The notes under the pieces were generated by a model. The model did not search any database, was not told the origin of the DNA, and was given only the letters and a program-made list of their open reading frames with translations. Of a stretch of DNA of 64,000 nucleotides, positions 34,900 to 43,738 are shown in pieces; position 1 is the first letter of the stretch, and the number at the start of each line of letters is the position of its first letter. Source of the DNA: Aquipuribacter sp. SD81 (GTDB lineage: Bacteria; Actinomycetota; Actinomycetes; Actinomycetales; JBBAYJ01). The DNA is taken from NCBI RefSeq assembly GCF_037153975.1, contig NZ_JBBAYJ010000007.1:90813-154812 (forward strand), written 5' to 3'. The position numbers and the translations under genes were made by a program.

Positions 34900-34960
34900 C
34901 GGGCTCGAGCGACGAGGCTGCCGACCAGCACGCACGCGCCGGACGCGACCCTCGTGTACC

Positions 34961-34986
34961 CCTCCTCGCGCAGCAGCAGCGAGGGG
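34961..34986 (+). terminator. Hairpin after the ALG14/ALG13 pair
   Basis: CCTCGC (34964-34969) pairs with GCGAGG (34979-34984), extended by CC/GG with one bulged T. It lies 62 bases after the stop and just before the next promoter. Confidence 0.4.
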
Positions 34987-35014
34987 CGGTCCAGCACGAC
35001 GTTGCGTGGTCAAC

Positions 35015-35044
35015 TTGTGACACCCCGTCGCGTCGTCGTACTGT
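35015..35044 (+). promoter_or_regulatory. SigA-like promoter for the DNRLRE/repeat surface protein
   Basis: TTGTGA (35015-35020) and TACTGT (35039-35044) are separated by 18 bases, the clearest -35/-10 pair in the window. The start would be near 35051, giving a 5' leader of about 330 bases. The remaining non-coding stretch 34900-35384 holds only the hairpins listed here. Confidence 0.6.
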
Positions 35045-35194
35045 CCGGCTGCGGCCGGCATGCGGCCGCCTCGTGCCGGCGTAGCAACCACTGCTGCCTC
35101 ATGAGCCCGGCCTGCCGACACCGCTAGGTCGGCGGGTCGCCCGACGTGACAGCGCGACCTGCCTGGAGGCCCCCGCCACCGACGAGTTGCGCCC

Positions 35195-35230
35195 GAACGA
35201 CCGTTCGTCCATGCCCAGGACCGGTCGTTC
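35195..35230 (+). promoter_or_regulatory. Structured element in the long 5' leader
   Basis: GAACGACCG (35195-35203) and CGGTCGTTC (35222-35230) are perfect complements, and an inner GTCC/GGAC pair (35207-35210, 35218-35221) extends the fold. It lies in the untranslated leader of the gene at 35385. I could not match it to a known riboswitch class. Confidence 0.4.
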
Positions 35231-35384
35231 GGTCGGCGATCGAGAGTACCCCGATCGGCCTAACCGCCGCCGCCCGAGAGATGGACGTGCGACCCGGTCG
35301 TGCCCGACGGGCTCAAGGGACTCCCTCGGCAGTCGATAGCACACGTCACCACTGCCCCTGCCCCCCACAGAAGGCTTCACCCAG

Positions 35385-37208
35385 ATGTCCACACACCGGT
35401 CCCCCCAGCGACGTGCCGGGCGCACGTCGCTCCGGTTGGTCGCCGCAGCACTGGCTGTCGGTTTCCTCCCGTCGCTCATCAGCTCGTCCGCCGCCTCTGC
35501 AGCGGCCGGCTCCGCCCAGCTGGCCGCCGCCTCGTCCGCCACGTCGACCGTCGTGCTGAACCCCAAGGCCGACACGTACGTCGATGCGCTCTCTCCCTCG
35601 ACGAACTTCAACAAGGTCACGGAGCTGCGGGTCAAGGAGAAGAGCTACACGCGGACGGCGTACCTCAAGTTCGCCGTCGACGGGGTGCCCAGCACCGCCA
35701 CCGACATCAAGGCCGTCCTGCGGGTGCACGCTACGAAGTCGACGAGCGCGACGCTCAACGCCCATGGCACAAGCGCCTTCGACGCGACGACCCTCACCTG
35801 GAACACGCGGCCGGCGGTGGGTTCGCTGCTCAGCCGCGGCGGGAAGCCGGCGGCCGGCAAGGACCTCGTCTTCGACGTCTCGGCCGCGGTCCGGGGCAAC
35901 GGGACGGTGAACCTGGCCCTGGTGGCGACCGGTGGCGTGCAGGCCTCCAGCTACTTCGCGTCGCTGGAGAGCTCGGACGCGGCCAAGCGTCCGCGGCTCG
36001 CGGTCACGTGGACCGAGGCCCCCGTCGTCGCGCCTGTCCCGACGGTGAGCCCGACCCCGACGGTGAGCCCGACCCCGACGGTGAGCCCGACCCCGACGGT
36101 GAGCCCGACCCCGACGGTGAGCCCGACCCCGACGGTGAGCCCGACCCCGACGGTCAGCCCGACCCCGACGGTCAGCCCGACCCCGACGGTGAGCCCGACC
36201 CCGACGGTGAGCCCGACCCCGACGGTGAGCCCGACCCCGACGGTCAGCCCGACCCCGACGGTCAGCCCGACCCCGACGGTCAGCCCGACCCCGACGGTCA
36301 GCCCGACCCCGACGGTCAGCCCGACCCCGACGGTCAGCCCGACCCCGACGGTCAGCCCGACCCCGACGGTCAGCCCTGCGCCCACCGTCGTGCCGGCCCC
36401 CGCCACCGTCTACCCGATGGCGGCCTCCGTGCAGCAGAACGACGGCGAGTCGTGGGCGGACGCGTGCGTCCGCACCATCGGCTACGGCTACACCGGCTGC
36501 GTCCGCTACCTCCCCAGCGGAAAGCTCCCTGCCTGGGACACGGCCTTCCGTGACCTCGCCGCGAAGCTGGGCGACAAGCCGGTGTCCATCCAGCTGACCG
36601 CGAAGACGCACGACAACGCCGGCCTCGAGCAGGTCATCACGAACCTCCCGGCGAAGTGGAAGCCCCTCTTCATCTACAACATCTACCAGGAGCCCGAGGA
36701 CAACCTGCTCGACGACGCGTCCCAGGCCGCCTACCGCAACGCCTACACCGAGGCAGCCAAGATCACGCGCAAGCACGGCGTGAGCCTGCCGTGGGTGGAG
36801 TGGCAGGAGTGGACGGTCGACCCCTACAACAACAAGGGCTGGGACCTCCGGGACTTCACGCCTCCGGCCAGCGACTTCGGCGGTGTCCTGTGGTCCTTCT
36901 ACGAGTACGGCGAGAAGGACCGCATCCCCGAGCAGGTGGCTCGCGTCCAGAAGGCCATGGCCACGTACGCGCCGGGCAAGCCCTGGGGCCTCATGGCTGC
37001 CGGGTACACGATCGAGGGAGACATCACCGACAGCAAGCTGCGCGCACAGGCGAGCTGGCTGGACCGTTCGCACCGCCTGACCCGCGAGGGTGGCTCGGTC
37101 ACCTACGCCTGGTTCAACTGGAACTGGCCGGGGACCGGTGGCGCGGCCGGTGAGAGCCGCCTCGAGCGCAACCCGTATGCGGTGGACTGGCTCGCGAAGC
37201 GGAGCTGA
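35385..37208 (+). CDS. Secreted DNRLRE-domain protein with (PTVSPT)n linker and TIM-barrel-like C-terminal domain
   Basis: A 607-residue exported protein with a signal at residues 1-41. Residues 55-210 match the DNRLRE/CBM96-type beta-sandwich ([60 protein letters not shown]). Residues 219-332 are a hexapeptide repeat linker. Residues 340-607 look like a glycoside-hydrolase-type barrel: [13 protein letters not shown] recalls the HEPED acid/base region of GH26-like proteins, and [10 protein letters not shown] holds a second acid. This suggests a surface glycosidase or glycan-binding protein. The ATG at 35385 has only a weak AGAAGG ribosome site, and a long structured leader precedes it. Confidence 0.8.
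   Translation: MSTHRSPQRRAGRTSLRLVAAALAVGFLPSLISSSAASAAAGSAQLAAASSATSTVVLNPKADTYVDALSPSTNFNKVTELRVKEKSYTRTAYLKFAVDGVPSTATDIKAVLRVHATKSTSATLNAHGTSAFDATTLTWNTRPAVGSLLSRGGKPAAGKDLVFDVSAAVRGNGTVNLALVATGGVQASSYFASLESSDAAKRPRLAVTWTEAPVVAPVPTVSPTPTVSPTPTVSPTPTVSPTPTVSPTPTVSPTPTVSPTPTVSPTPTVSPTPTVSPTPTVSPTPTVSPTPTVSPTPTVSPTPTVSPTPTVSPTPTVSPTPTVSPTPTVSPAPTVVPAPATVYPMAASVQQNDGESWADACVRTIGYGYTGCVRYLPSGKLPAWDTAFRDLAAKLGDKPVSIQLTAKTHDNAGLEQVITNLPAKWKPLFIYNIYQEPEDNLLDDASQAAYRNAYTEAAKITRKHGVSLPWVEWQEWTVDPYNNKGWDLRDFTPPASDFGGVLWSFYEYGEKDRIPEQVARVQKAMATYAPGKPWGLMAAGYTIEGDITDSKLRAQASWLDRSHRLTREGGSVTYAWFNWNWPGTGGAAGESRLERNPYAVDWLAKRS
36039..36380 (+). repeat. 18-base tandem repeat, 19 units, encoding PTVSPT
   Basis: Nineteen in-frame 18-base units lie head to tail; the last diverges to PTVSPA. 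They differ only at the Val codon: six GTG units, two GTC, three GTG, then eight GTC. This block pattern suggests growth by segmental duplication rather than selection on single units. No frame on either strand contains a stop in the repeat, which creates spurious open frames. Confidence 0.95.
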
Positions 37209-37219
37209 CGCCCTCCGAG

Positions 37220-37252
37220 GACAGGCCCCCGAGCACAGCTCGGGGGCCTGTC
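37220..37252. terminator. Strong bidirectional terminator
   Basis: Perfect 14-bp stem (37220-37233 with 37239-37252) and a 5-base loop between the convergent genes ending at 37208 and 37261. Confidence 0.8.
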
Positions 37253-37260
37253 GTCCGTCC

Positions 37261-38520
37261 TCAGCCGGTGACCCCCGCGAAGAGGACCCTGCCCCCGGAC
37301 CCGAGCCAGGCGACGCCCGTCACCGGTGCGGCGTCGTCCCCCAGGGCGAGGCCGGCCGTCCGGCGCTGACGCTCGTCGGCCGCAGCGAGCTGCCCCGCGC
37401 CGCCTGCACCCCACGTCAGGACCCTCCCGTCGAAGGTGAGCGCCGCGGCGAACGCCTCACCGGCTACCACGCACTCGACGTCCTCGGCGCCCACCACCTG
37501 CTGCGGAACTGCCAGGACCGTGTCAACGGCGTCCGTTCCGGTCTGACCGCTCTCGGCGTTCCCCCAGGCCATGACCGTGCCGTCGGCCAGCGTCGCGTAG
37601 GAGTCCAGCTCGTTAGCGGCCACCCCGGTGACGGTCCCGGGCAAGGGGACCTGCCGGGGGACCGCGTCCCCGTCCCGGTCCTGCCCGCCCACGCGCCCGA
37701 GCTGACCGTGGCTGTCGGACCCCCATGAGAGGACCCGGCCGTCCGCGGTGAGCGCCAGCACGTGCTGGCCACCCACCGCGACGTCGACCACGTCCGTCAG
37801 CGGCCTGCCGTCGGCAGCGAGGACGGGTGCCGGCGCCGCCCCCGCGACCGGGTCCCGCCCGGGTCCGAGCTGGCCTGAGCGACCGTCCCCCCACACCAGC
37901 ACGGTGCCCGCACCGGTCACGGCTGCGAGGGTGCGCCCGTCGACGGCCACGTCCACGACATCCCCGAGCGGGTCGCCCCCTGCGTCGATCACCCGACGAG
38001 GGTCGGCGACCGGCAGGTCCAGGACCTGACCGGACTGTCCCGCCGAGCTGTCTCCCCACACGAGGACGGCGCCCGCGGTCGTCCGGTACGCCGCTGTGCT
38101 CGAGTCGGTCGCGACCTGCACCACCCCCGTGTCGGTGAGGCGCCTCGGCTCGTCAGCGCCGTCCCTCCACCACAACCCGCCCTCGGAGTCGATGGTGAGG
38201 TCGCCGAGGTCACTGCTCACGACGTGTCGCGCCTCGAGCGAGCCGTCAGGAGCGAGGAGCCCGTCTGCCTCGGTCCGGTGCACGGTCGCAGCGGTCCCAG
38301 GTGCCGAGCACGCGTCGCGACCGGCCGCGACCCGCGCCGTCGCCGTGCCTCGCGCGTGGTCGTCACTCAAGTCCGTCGCGGTGGCCGTCGGCTCGTGTGC
38401 TGTGACGTCCCCCTCGTCGGTCGGCGCCCCCGTGCCCGGGGCGCCGGTGCCGCACGCCGCCGTCGATGCGGCCGTCACGAGCAGGACGATTCCGACTGCT
38501 CGGCCGCCGCCTCGCCTCAC
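37261..38520 (-). CDS. RCC1-repeat lipoprotein
   Basis: A 419-residue lipoprotein. The signal ends in a lipobox-like STAAC at residues 19-23, followed by an Asp/Thr-rich spacer. From about residue 150 there are RCC1-type blades with the VLVWGDxxxGQxG pattern: VLVWGDSSAGQSGQV, VLVWGDGRSGQLGPG, VLSWGSDSHGQLGRV, VMAWGNAESGQTGTD and VLTWGAGGAGQLAAA. It would fold as a beta-propeller on the outer face of the membrane. It overlaps the flippase stop as GTGA, so it is made with the export machinery. Its function is unknown; protein or glycan binding is likely. Confidence 0.82.
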   Translation of the reverse strand: MRRGGGRAVGIVLLVTAASTAACGTGAPGTGAPTDEGDVTAHEPTATATDLSDDHARGTATARVAAGRDACSAPGTAATVHRTEADGLLAPDGSLEARHVVSSDLGDLTIDSEGGLWWRDGADEPRRLTDTGVVQVATDSSTAAYRTTAGAVLVWGDSSAGQSGQVLDLPVADPRRVIDAGGDPLGDVVDVAVDGRTLAAVTGAGTVLVWGDGRSGQLGPGRDPVAGAAPAPVLAADGRPLTDVVDVAVGGQHVLALTADGRVLSWGSDSHGQLGRVGGQDRDGDAVPRQVPLPGTVTGVAANELDSYATLADGTVMAWGNAESGQTGTDAVDTVLAVPQQVVGAEDVECVVAGEAFAAALTFDGRVLTWGAGGAGQLAAADERQRRTAGLALGDDAAPVTGVAWLGSGGRVLFAGVTG

Positions 38521-40025
38521 CGGCGTCGCAGCCCGCCGAGACCCAGGCGGTCCCGGTCACGCCACAGCAGGAGGAGCCACAGCACGGCGGCGCCGGTGAC
38601 GACAGCGGCGAGCACGGCGGGCGGGGCCAGCAGCCCGGTCGCCATGCCCACCGGCAGGGCGACGACGACGAGGGCACCGACCACGACCCGGGAGAGGTCG
38701 CGGCTTGCCGCGCTCAGCCCCGGCGACCGCCGGACCGCCTCCACCGAGGCGACGTTGCGCACGACGATCGCCGCGGCCCAGGCCACGGCCGCGCCGAGGA
38801 TGCCGAGGTGCGGCACGAGCAGCAGGCAGAGCACGACGTCGACGGCCAGGGCGGTGGCAGTGATGACGAGCGACGTCGCGCCGCGGCCTGCCATCAGGAG
38901 CACGACGTCGACCGGTCCCGCGGCCGTGGCGAGCAGCATCGCCACCGAGAGCACGGTGAGGACGGGGGCCCCCGCCTCGTAGCCCTCGCCGAAGACCGGG
39001 AGCAGCCACGGCGCGGCGAGCGCCATGACGAGGTAGGGCGGCCACACGACGGCTACGGACCACACCGTGGTGCGGCGTAGGAGGGCCTGCAGGTCCTCTC
39101 GGGCGCCGGCCGCGTGGAGTCGGGCGAAGAACGGTTGAGCGGCCTGTTGGACCGCGGTGCCCGCGAGCTGGCCCACCACCATGAACCTGGTGGCCGCCGT
39201 GTACACGGCAGCGGCCGGCGCGCCTGCCAACGCGGCCACGATGATGATGTCGGCGCGCTGGAGCGCGACCTGGCACGTCCTCGCGACCGCCCTTGTCGCC
39301 GAGAAGCGCCAGAAGGCCCGACGACTCGTGGCCTCGGCCACGGGTCCCCCGTCGGGGATGCGCCTGAGGTGGAGGACGGCCGCGGCCGCGGACGCCGGTA
39401 GGACGGCGACCCACGGGAGCACCCAGGCCACGCTCAGAGCTCTCGGGTCGTCGGTCGAGGTGACGGCGAGCGACAGCGTGACGACCTGCAGCAGGGGGCG
39501 CGCCACGCGCTCGAGGACGACGGTCGGTCGCATGCTGCCGGTCCCGCGCGTCACAGCGAGCGCGAGCTCGTGCAGCGCGAGCACGGGCACGGCCAGGACG
39601 AGCAGCGCGCTCGCGGTCGGGTCGGCGCTGCCGAGCACCCGGGCGGTCCACGTGCTGGGTAGCAGCAGAAGCGACGCCGTCAGGACGAGCCCCAGCGCCA
39701 GTACGGCCACCACCGCGTCGCGGGTGACGCGCACAGCATCCGCGCGGCGCTGTCGTTGGCCGCACACGGAGACCTGCCGGACCAGCGACACGTCGGTGCC
39801 GAGCTGCGCCAGGGCCGCTCCGATGAGCAGCACGGACACCCCCGCGAAGAGAGACCCCGCGTTCGCGGGATCTGCGCCGCGCGTCACGACCAGGACACAG
39901 ACGAGCTGCGCGAGCGCGGAGACACCGGTGCCGAGCAGGTTGAGCAGCCCTCCACGCGCGGTGCCGCTCGACGCGCTGTCGGGGCCGCCGGAGCGCCCCA
40001 CCGCGGCGGGGGCGGACGGGCTCAC
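38517..40025 (-). CDS. Polysaccharide flippase (MOP/Wzx-like), second copy
   Basis: A 502-residue membrane protein with about 12-14 transmembrane segments, beginning ARGGLLNLLGTGVSALAQLV with the internal ALAQLGTDVSLVRQV and WRFSATRAVARTCQVALQRA. RCQVALQRAD-like and ATRFMVVGQL segments are typical of polysaccharide exporters. It is clearly diverged from the flippase at 25236. GTG 40025 overlaps the Wzz-like gene stop and its stop overlaps the RCC1 gene, giving a three-gene operon 41665-37261. It probably exports the product of the second polysaccharide block. Confidence 0.85.
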   Translation of the reverse strand: MSPSAPAAVGRSGGPDSASSGTARGGLLNLLGTGVSALAQLVCVLVVTRGADPANAGSLFAGVSVLLIGAALAQLGTDVSLVRQVSVCGQRQRRADAVRVTRDAVVAVLALGLVLTASLLLLPSTWTARVLGSADPTASALLVLAVPVLALHELALAVTRGTGSMRPTVVLERVARPLLQVVTLSLAVTSTDDPRALSVAWVLPWVAVLPASAAAAVLHLRRIPDGGPVAEATSRRAFWRFSATRAVARTCQVALQRADIIIVAALAGAPAAAVYTAATRFMVVGQLAGTAVQQAAQPFFARLHAAGAREDLQALLRRTTVWSVAVVWPPYLVMALAAPWLLPVFGEGYEAGAPVLTVLSVAMLLATAAGPVDVVLLMAGRGATSLVITATALAVDVVLCLLLVPHLGILGAAVAWAAAIVVRNVASVEAVRRSPGLSAASRDLSRVVVGALVVVALPVGMATGLLAPPAVLAAVVTGAAVLWLLLLWRDRDRLGLGGLRRR

Positions 40026-41665
40026 GTGTGCGGGTGGTCCGGCCCGGCCGTCCGGGACAGCGCCCGGTCGATCGTGGCCGCAGCGCCCTCCTCGTCCGCC
40101 CAGACATCGGGGCCGTGCTCGCTCGCCGCCGCGGTCCGCGCCGAGCCGGCCGGCACCGCGTCGGTGGCTTCGGACGTGGCGGACCATGTGGGCGGGTCGA
40201 CAGGGCCCTGCTGTGCCACTGCACCCAGGAGGGGCGCGCCGATCCGGGCCAGCCGGTCGATACCGGCGGCCGCGTCGTCGAAGTGTGTCGCTCCGACTCG
40301 CACGAGCAGGACGACCTGGTCGGCGAGGCCGGCGAGCGACAGGCCGGCGCCGCGTGGGAGCGGGGGCGCCGCGACGAGGACGACGTGGCCGGAGTCGGCG
40401 AGCGCCCGCAGGAGCAGCGCGGTGCGTGGGTGCTGGAGCAGGTCGTCGGTCCCGCCGGCGGCACCGTCGGGGCGGTTGCCCGCGACGCTCACGACGCGCA
40501 GCCCCGGGCGGACCTCCACCCCCAGCCGGTCCACACCGGCTTCGAGGTCGGCGCCGACCGCGACGGCCGCGACGACCGCACGGTCCAGCGGTCGGCCGGC
40601 CGCGAGCACGGGGTCGTCGGACACGAGGACGATGCGGTGACCGGTGAGCACCATGGCCTCGGCGAGCCGTGCGGCCACGGCTGTGCAGTCGGTGGTCGGG
40701 TCGGCGCCGACGAGGGTGACGACGCCGGTGTCGTCGTGGAGGTTGGCGAGCAGGGCAGCCCCGAGGGCTCGGTAGCCGTCGCCCCGGTCCGCATGACCCC
40801 GCCGGGCTGTGTCCAGGGTCGCGAGGACCTGGCCCGTGCCGAGCTGCGACACCTCCTCCAACGTGTGCACGCGAGGATCACGGTGCTCCCGGTACACCCC
40901 GAGAGTCGCCCCCGCGAGCGCCCCAACGACCAGTCCCGCGAGGACGAGGAGTGTCACGGGCAGCCCGTCGGGAGCGACCGGCACGACGGCCGGGGTGATG
41001 ACCTCACCGGGTAGGGGAGTCGTGGAGTCCAGCGCGAGGCGCTGCACCTGGAGCTCGCTGAGCTGGCTCGCGTACAGCTGGACCTGCTGCTGCAGCTGCA
41101 CCTCGCCCGCGGTGCCCTCCTCGGTCTCCGAGAGCCTGTCGGTGGCCGAGTCGAGCAGCTCCGCGGTGTCAGCCAGCTGCTGGTCCAGGGCCGAGGCCTC
41201 GTCGCCGCGGACGCGGTCAGCCCGTTCGACCCGGTAGGCGAGGAAGGCGGTGGCGAAGGCATCGGCGCCGAGCTGCGCCAGTCCCGGTGTGTCGGCGGTG
41301 TAGGCGATCTCCACGACCTGCGAGTTGGACGGCACCGAGGCGGCCACGTGCGTGCGGGCGTCCACCGGGAGCTCCGGTACGCGCTCCCGAGCGGCCTCTG
41401 CCACCTCGGTCGTGGACAGCAGTGCGACCTCGGTCTCCAGCGCGGCGATCTGCTCGTTCCGCGTCGTTGCGGTCACGGGGGAGAAGGGGTTGCCGGCCAG
41501 GGGCTCCAGGAACAGGCCCGACGTGGCGGTGTAGGTGGTGGGGAGGACGGTACCCGCGGCGGCCCCCGCCCCGGCACCGAGGACGGTGAGGACGAGGACA
41601 GACAGCCAGCGCCGCCGCACCAAACCGCGCAGCAGTCCGGGACGCACCGCGACGGGAGAGTCCAT
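40022..41665 (-). CDS. Wzz/tyrosine-kinase-like protein with degenerate P-loop
   Basis: A 547-residue protein: first membrane segment at about residues 20-42, a Wzz-type periplasmic part with a coiled coil near 180-230, second membrane segment at about 260-285, and a cytoplasmic ParA/BY-kinase-like domain. The P-loop region reads VTLVGADPTTDCTAVAARLA, without Gly-Lys-Ser/Thr, and the Walker A' strand RIVLVSDDPVLA is also altered. It is therefore probably not a kinase. ATG 41665 has GGAGG upstream. It is the first gene of the operon with the flippase and the RCC1 lipoprotein. It resembles the protein at 14671 in architecture and in loss of the P-loop. Confidence 0.8.
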   Translation of the reverse strand: MDSPVAVRPGLLRGLVRRRWLSVLVLTVLGAGAGAAAGTVLPTTYTATSGLFLEPLAGNPFSPVTATTRNEQIAALETEVALLSTTEVAEAARERVPELPVDARTHVAASVPSNSQVVEIAYTADTPGLAQLGADAFATAFLAYRVERADRVRGDEASALDQQLADTAELLDSATDRLSETEEGTAGEVQLQQQVQLYASQLSELQVQRLALDSTTPLPGEVITPAVVPVAPDGLPVTLLVLAGLVVGALAGATLGVYREHRDPRVHTLEEVSQLGTGQVLATLDTARRGHADRGDGYRALGAALLANLHDDTGVVTLVGADPTTDCTAVAARLAEAMVLTGHRIVLVSDDPVLAAGRPLDRAVVAAVAVGADLEAGVDRLGVEVRPGLRVVSVAGNRPDGAAGGTDDLLQHPRTALLLRALADSGHVVLVAAPPLPRGAGLSLAGLADQVVLLVRVGATHFDDAAAGIDRLARIGAPLLGAVAQQGPVDPPTWSATSEATDAVPAGSARTAAASEHGPDVWADEEGAAATIDRALSRTAGPDHPHT

Positions 41666-41777
41666 CGCCGCCTCCAGCCTCGAGGGGGACGTGTGTCGCC
41701 CCTCGGCGAGTGTAGGTCGACCGGAGGACGTGCACGGGGCGTAACAGCAATCGTGCCCACGGACGTCACCCGGCTGC

Positions 41778-41783
41778 CACAGT
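41778..41783 (+). promoter_or_regulatory. Probable -10 box (CACAGT) of a leaderless sulfotransferase gene
   Basis: TGCCACAGTGGGCCGGTG ends in the start codon at 41790, so CACAGT lies at -12 to -7, as at 29532 and 30779. No ribosome site is present. Confidence 0.4.
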
Positions 41784-41789
41784 GGGCCG

Positions 41790-42764
41790 GTGACAGGCCC
41801 CGACAGCACCTCCGGTCGCGCCCTGCCCACCGTCCTCATGCTGGGAGGCTTTGGGCGCTCCGGTTCGACGCTCCTCGAACGCATGCTCGGCGACGTACCC
41901 GGTGTCGTGGCCGTCGGTGAGGTGCTGCACCTGTGGGAGCGCGGGGTCCGCGACGACGAGAGGTGCGGTTGCGGGGAGCCGTTCAGTCGTTGCCCGTTCT
42001 GGCGGGAGGTCGGGCAGCGGGCGCTCGGTGGGTGGCCGGCATCGCCCTCAGAGGCGGACGCGGTGGTGATCGACCGCTACGACGTCGTACGGAACCGGCA
42101 CCTGCCGGGGCTGGTCACCGGGCTGCTGCGCCGTCGCCGGCGAGCGGCTGCTCGCCGCCTGCTCGACCGCCACCTCGCCCTGTACCGGGCCGTCTCGGCC
42201 GGCTCGGGTGCCGGTCTCGTCGTCGACTCGTCCAAGCACCCCGCCTTCGCATACCTCCTGCGCCGGAGCGAGCTCGACCTCCGCTGCCTCGTGGTCGCCC
42301 GTGACCCGCGTGGAGTGGCGTGGTCGTGGCAGAAGACCGTCGGCCGACCGGAGGTCACGAGCAGTCGTGAGGGCGTCTCCGCGGACATGCCGCGCTACGG
42401 GGTGGCGGTCTCCGCCGTGCGCTGGTCGTTGTACGGGGCACTGTTCCACGCGCTGTCGTTGCTGGGCGTGCCGGTCGACGTCATCCGCTACGAGGACCTC
42501 CTCGCGCGCCCGCGCGAGGAGCTCCAACGCGTGCTGTCCTTCGCCGGCTTCGACGTGCAGCCCGGGTCGCTGAGCCACCTCGACGCCACCTCGGTCACCA
42601 TGTCCACGCACCACACTGTCGCGGGCAACCCGATGCGTTTCCGCACCGGGCGCGTCGACCTGCGCCCCGACACCGAGTGGCGCGAACGCATGCCGCGGCT
42701 CGACCGCCTCGTCGTGGAGCTGCTGACGCTGCCGCTGCGGCTCTGGTACGGCTACCGCCGCTGA
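41790..42764 (+). CDS. Sulfotransferase family protein
   Basis: A 324-residue PAPS-dependent sulfotransferase. The phosphosulfate loop is VLMLGGFGRSGSTLLERMLG at residues 15-34. The cysteine-rich RCGCGEPFSRCPFW is found in a common actinobacterial subgroup. VVDSSKHP is conserved, and CLVVARDPRGVAWSWQKTVG is the 3'-phosphate site. It differs in family from the three others, which suggests another acceptor. It stands alone on the plus strand between two minus-strand operons and has a leaderless-type promoter. Its end converges on the GT2 gene with a hairpin between. Confidence 0.88.
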   Translation: MTGPDSTSGRALPTVLMLGGFGRSGSTLLERMLGDVPGVVAVGEVLHLWERGVRDDERCGCGEPFSRCPFWREVGQRALGGWPASPSEADAVVIDRYDVVRNRHLPGLVTGLLRRRRRAAARRLLDRHLALYRAVSAGSGAGLVVDSSKHPAFAYLLRRSELDLRCLVVARDPRGVAWSWQKTVGRPEVTSSREGVSADMPRYGVAVSAVRWSLYGALFHALSLLGVPVDVIRYEDLLARPREELQRVLSFAGFDVQPGSLSHLDATSVTMSTHHTVAGNPMRFRTGRVDLRPDTEWRERMPRLDRLVVELLTLPLRLWYGYRR

Positions 42765-42776
42765 GCAGTGCGGCGG
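42755..42776. terminator. Hairpin around the sulfotransferase stop codon
   Basis: CCGCCGC (42755-42761) pairs with GCGGCGG (42770-42776); the TGA stop is in the 8-base loop. It separates the convergent sulfotransferase and GT2 genes. Confidence 0.4.
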
Positions 42777-42778
42777 CC

Positions 42779-43738
42779 TCAGATGCCCCGCCCCCTCCGG
42801 TTGAGCTCGTGCACCACGCGCTCGGGTGACAGCACGCCGGCTGCCACGGCCAGCGCGAGCGGTGCCCGCATCTGCCGCGGGTCGCGTCGCCACGCGCGCA
42901 GCGCGAGCCCCGCCGCCTCGCGTCGCCGGCCAGCCGCGGCCAGGGCGAAGGCGCGCTGCCCCGCCAGCCACGCGGATCCCCTCGCGTCGCGGCTCAGGTC
43001 CGGGTGCTTGGCGACGAGGTAGGCGAGCCCCTCGGCCATCGACAGCCAGCGTCGGGAGAAGAACGAGCCCCGGTGCCACAGGACGTCGACCAGCGGAGCC
43101 TGCTCGACGAGTACCGGAGCGACGCGGACCAGGCGCAGGAGCAGGTCGTAGTCCTCGCCGTACCCACCGGGCAGGTCCTCGTCGACCAGGCCGACCTCCC
43201 CGGTCAGGAGGTCGCGCCGGACGAGGTAGGACGACGGGTGGGCGCCCGTCATGCGGCTGGTGGTCAGGTCGGCGCCGAGGCGGTCGACGGCCGGGACCCG
43301 TTCCACCACTGTGTCGCCGTAACGCACCCGGATCCCCGTCACGACCGCGCCGGCTCCGGGCTCCGCCCGCAGCCGCGCGACCTGCCGTCGCAGCTTGTCG
43401 GGCTGCCAGGCGTCGTCGTCGTCGCAGAAGGCGACGAGCTGCCCGCGGGCGGCGAGCACCCCCGTGTTGCGCGCACCGGCGAGGCCCGGCGTGCGCGAGT
43501 TGGGAACGGCGAGGACCTCCAGCCCAGGCGGGGCGGGTGGCTCGGCGTCGACGGGCACCTGGTCGTACACGAGGACGACGTCGAGCGTTCCCACCCAGTC
43601 CTGGGCCGCGACCGCCCTCAGCGCGACGCCCAGGAGCTCACGGCGGTCGCGGGTCGCGATCACGACGGTGACGTGCGGGTCGTGCCCACCCGACGCCTCC
43701 GGGTCGGCCTGCGGGGCAGGGTCGGCGTGCTGGGTCAT
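42779..43738 (-). CDS. Glycosyltransferase family 2 protein
   Basis: A 319-residue GT-A enzyme: HVTVVIATRDRRELLGVALR at the start, then VPNSRTPGLAGARNTGVLAA and AFCDDDDAWQPDKLRRQVAR with the metal-binding DxD. GGYGEDYDLLLRLVRVAP carries the catalytic-base ED. It transfers a sugar to a lipid-linked acceptor; donor unknown. ATG 43738 overlaps the Wzz-like gene as ATGA, so it is the last gene of the operon starting at 48054. The final 60 residues are an Arg/Ala-rich helical tail. Confidence 0.9.
   Translation of the reverse strand: MTQHADPAPQADPEASGGHDPHVTVVIATRDRRELLGVALRAVAAQDWVGTLDVVLVYDQVPVDAEPPAPPGLEVLAVPNSRTPGLAGARNTGVLAARGQLVAFCDDDDAWQPDKLRRQVARLRAEPGAGAVVTGIRVRYGDTVVERVPAVDRLGADLTTSRMTGAHPSSYLVRRDLLTGEVGLVDEDLPGGYGEDYDLLLRLVRVAPVLVEQAPLVDVLWHRGSFFSRRWLSMAEGLAYLVAKHPDLSRDARGSAWLAGQRAFALAAAGRRREAAGLALRAWRRDPRQMRAPLALAVAAGVLSPERVVHELNRRGRGI

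Noticed and set aside
35045..35384. Known riboswitch (cyclic di-AMP or cyclic di-GMP type) in the leader
   Set aside because: I could not align the conserved cores of these classes by eye, so the leader is reported only as a structured element.
36039..36380. CRISPR-like array
   Set aside because: Units abut directly without unique spacers and are in frame inside a coding region; no cas genes are present.
35951..36406. Antisense VGLTVG-repeat protein and a DGEPDP-repeat frame over the tandem repeat
   Set aside because: The 18-base unit has no stop in any of the six frames, so all frames stay open. Only the PTVSPT frame joins a signal peptide and folded domains.
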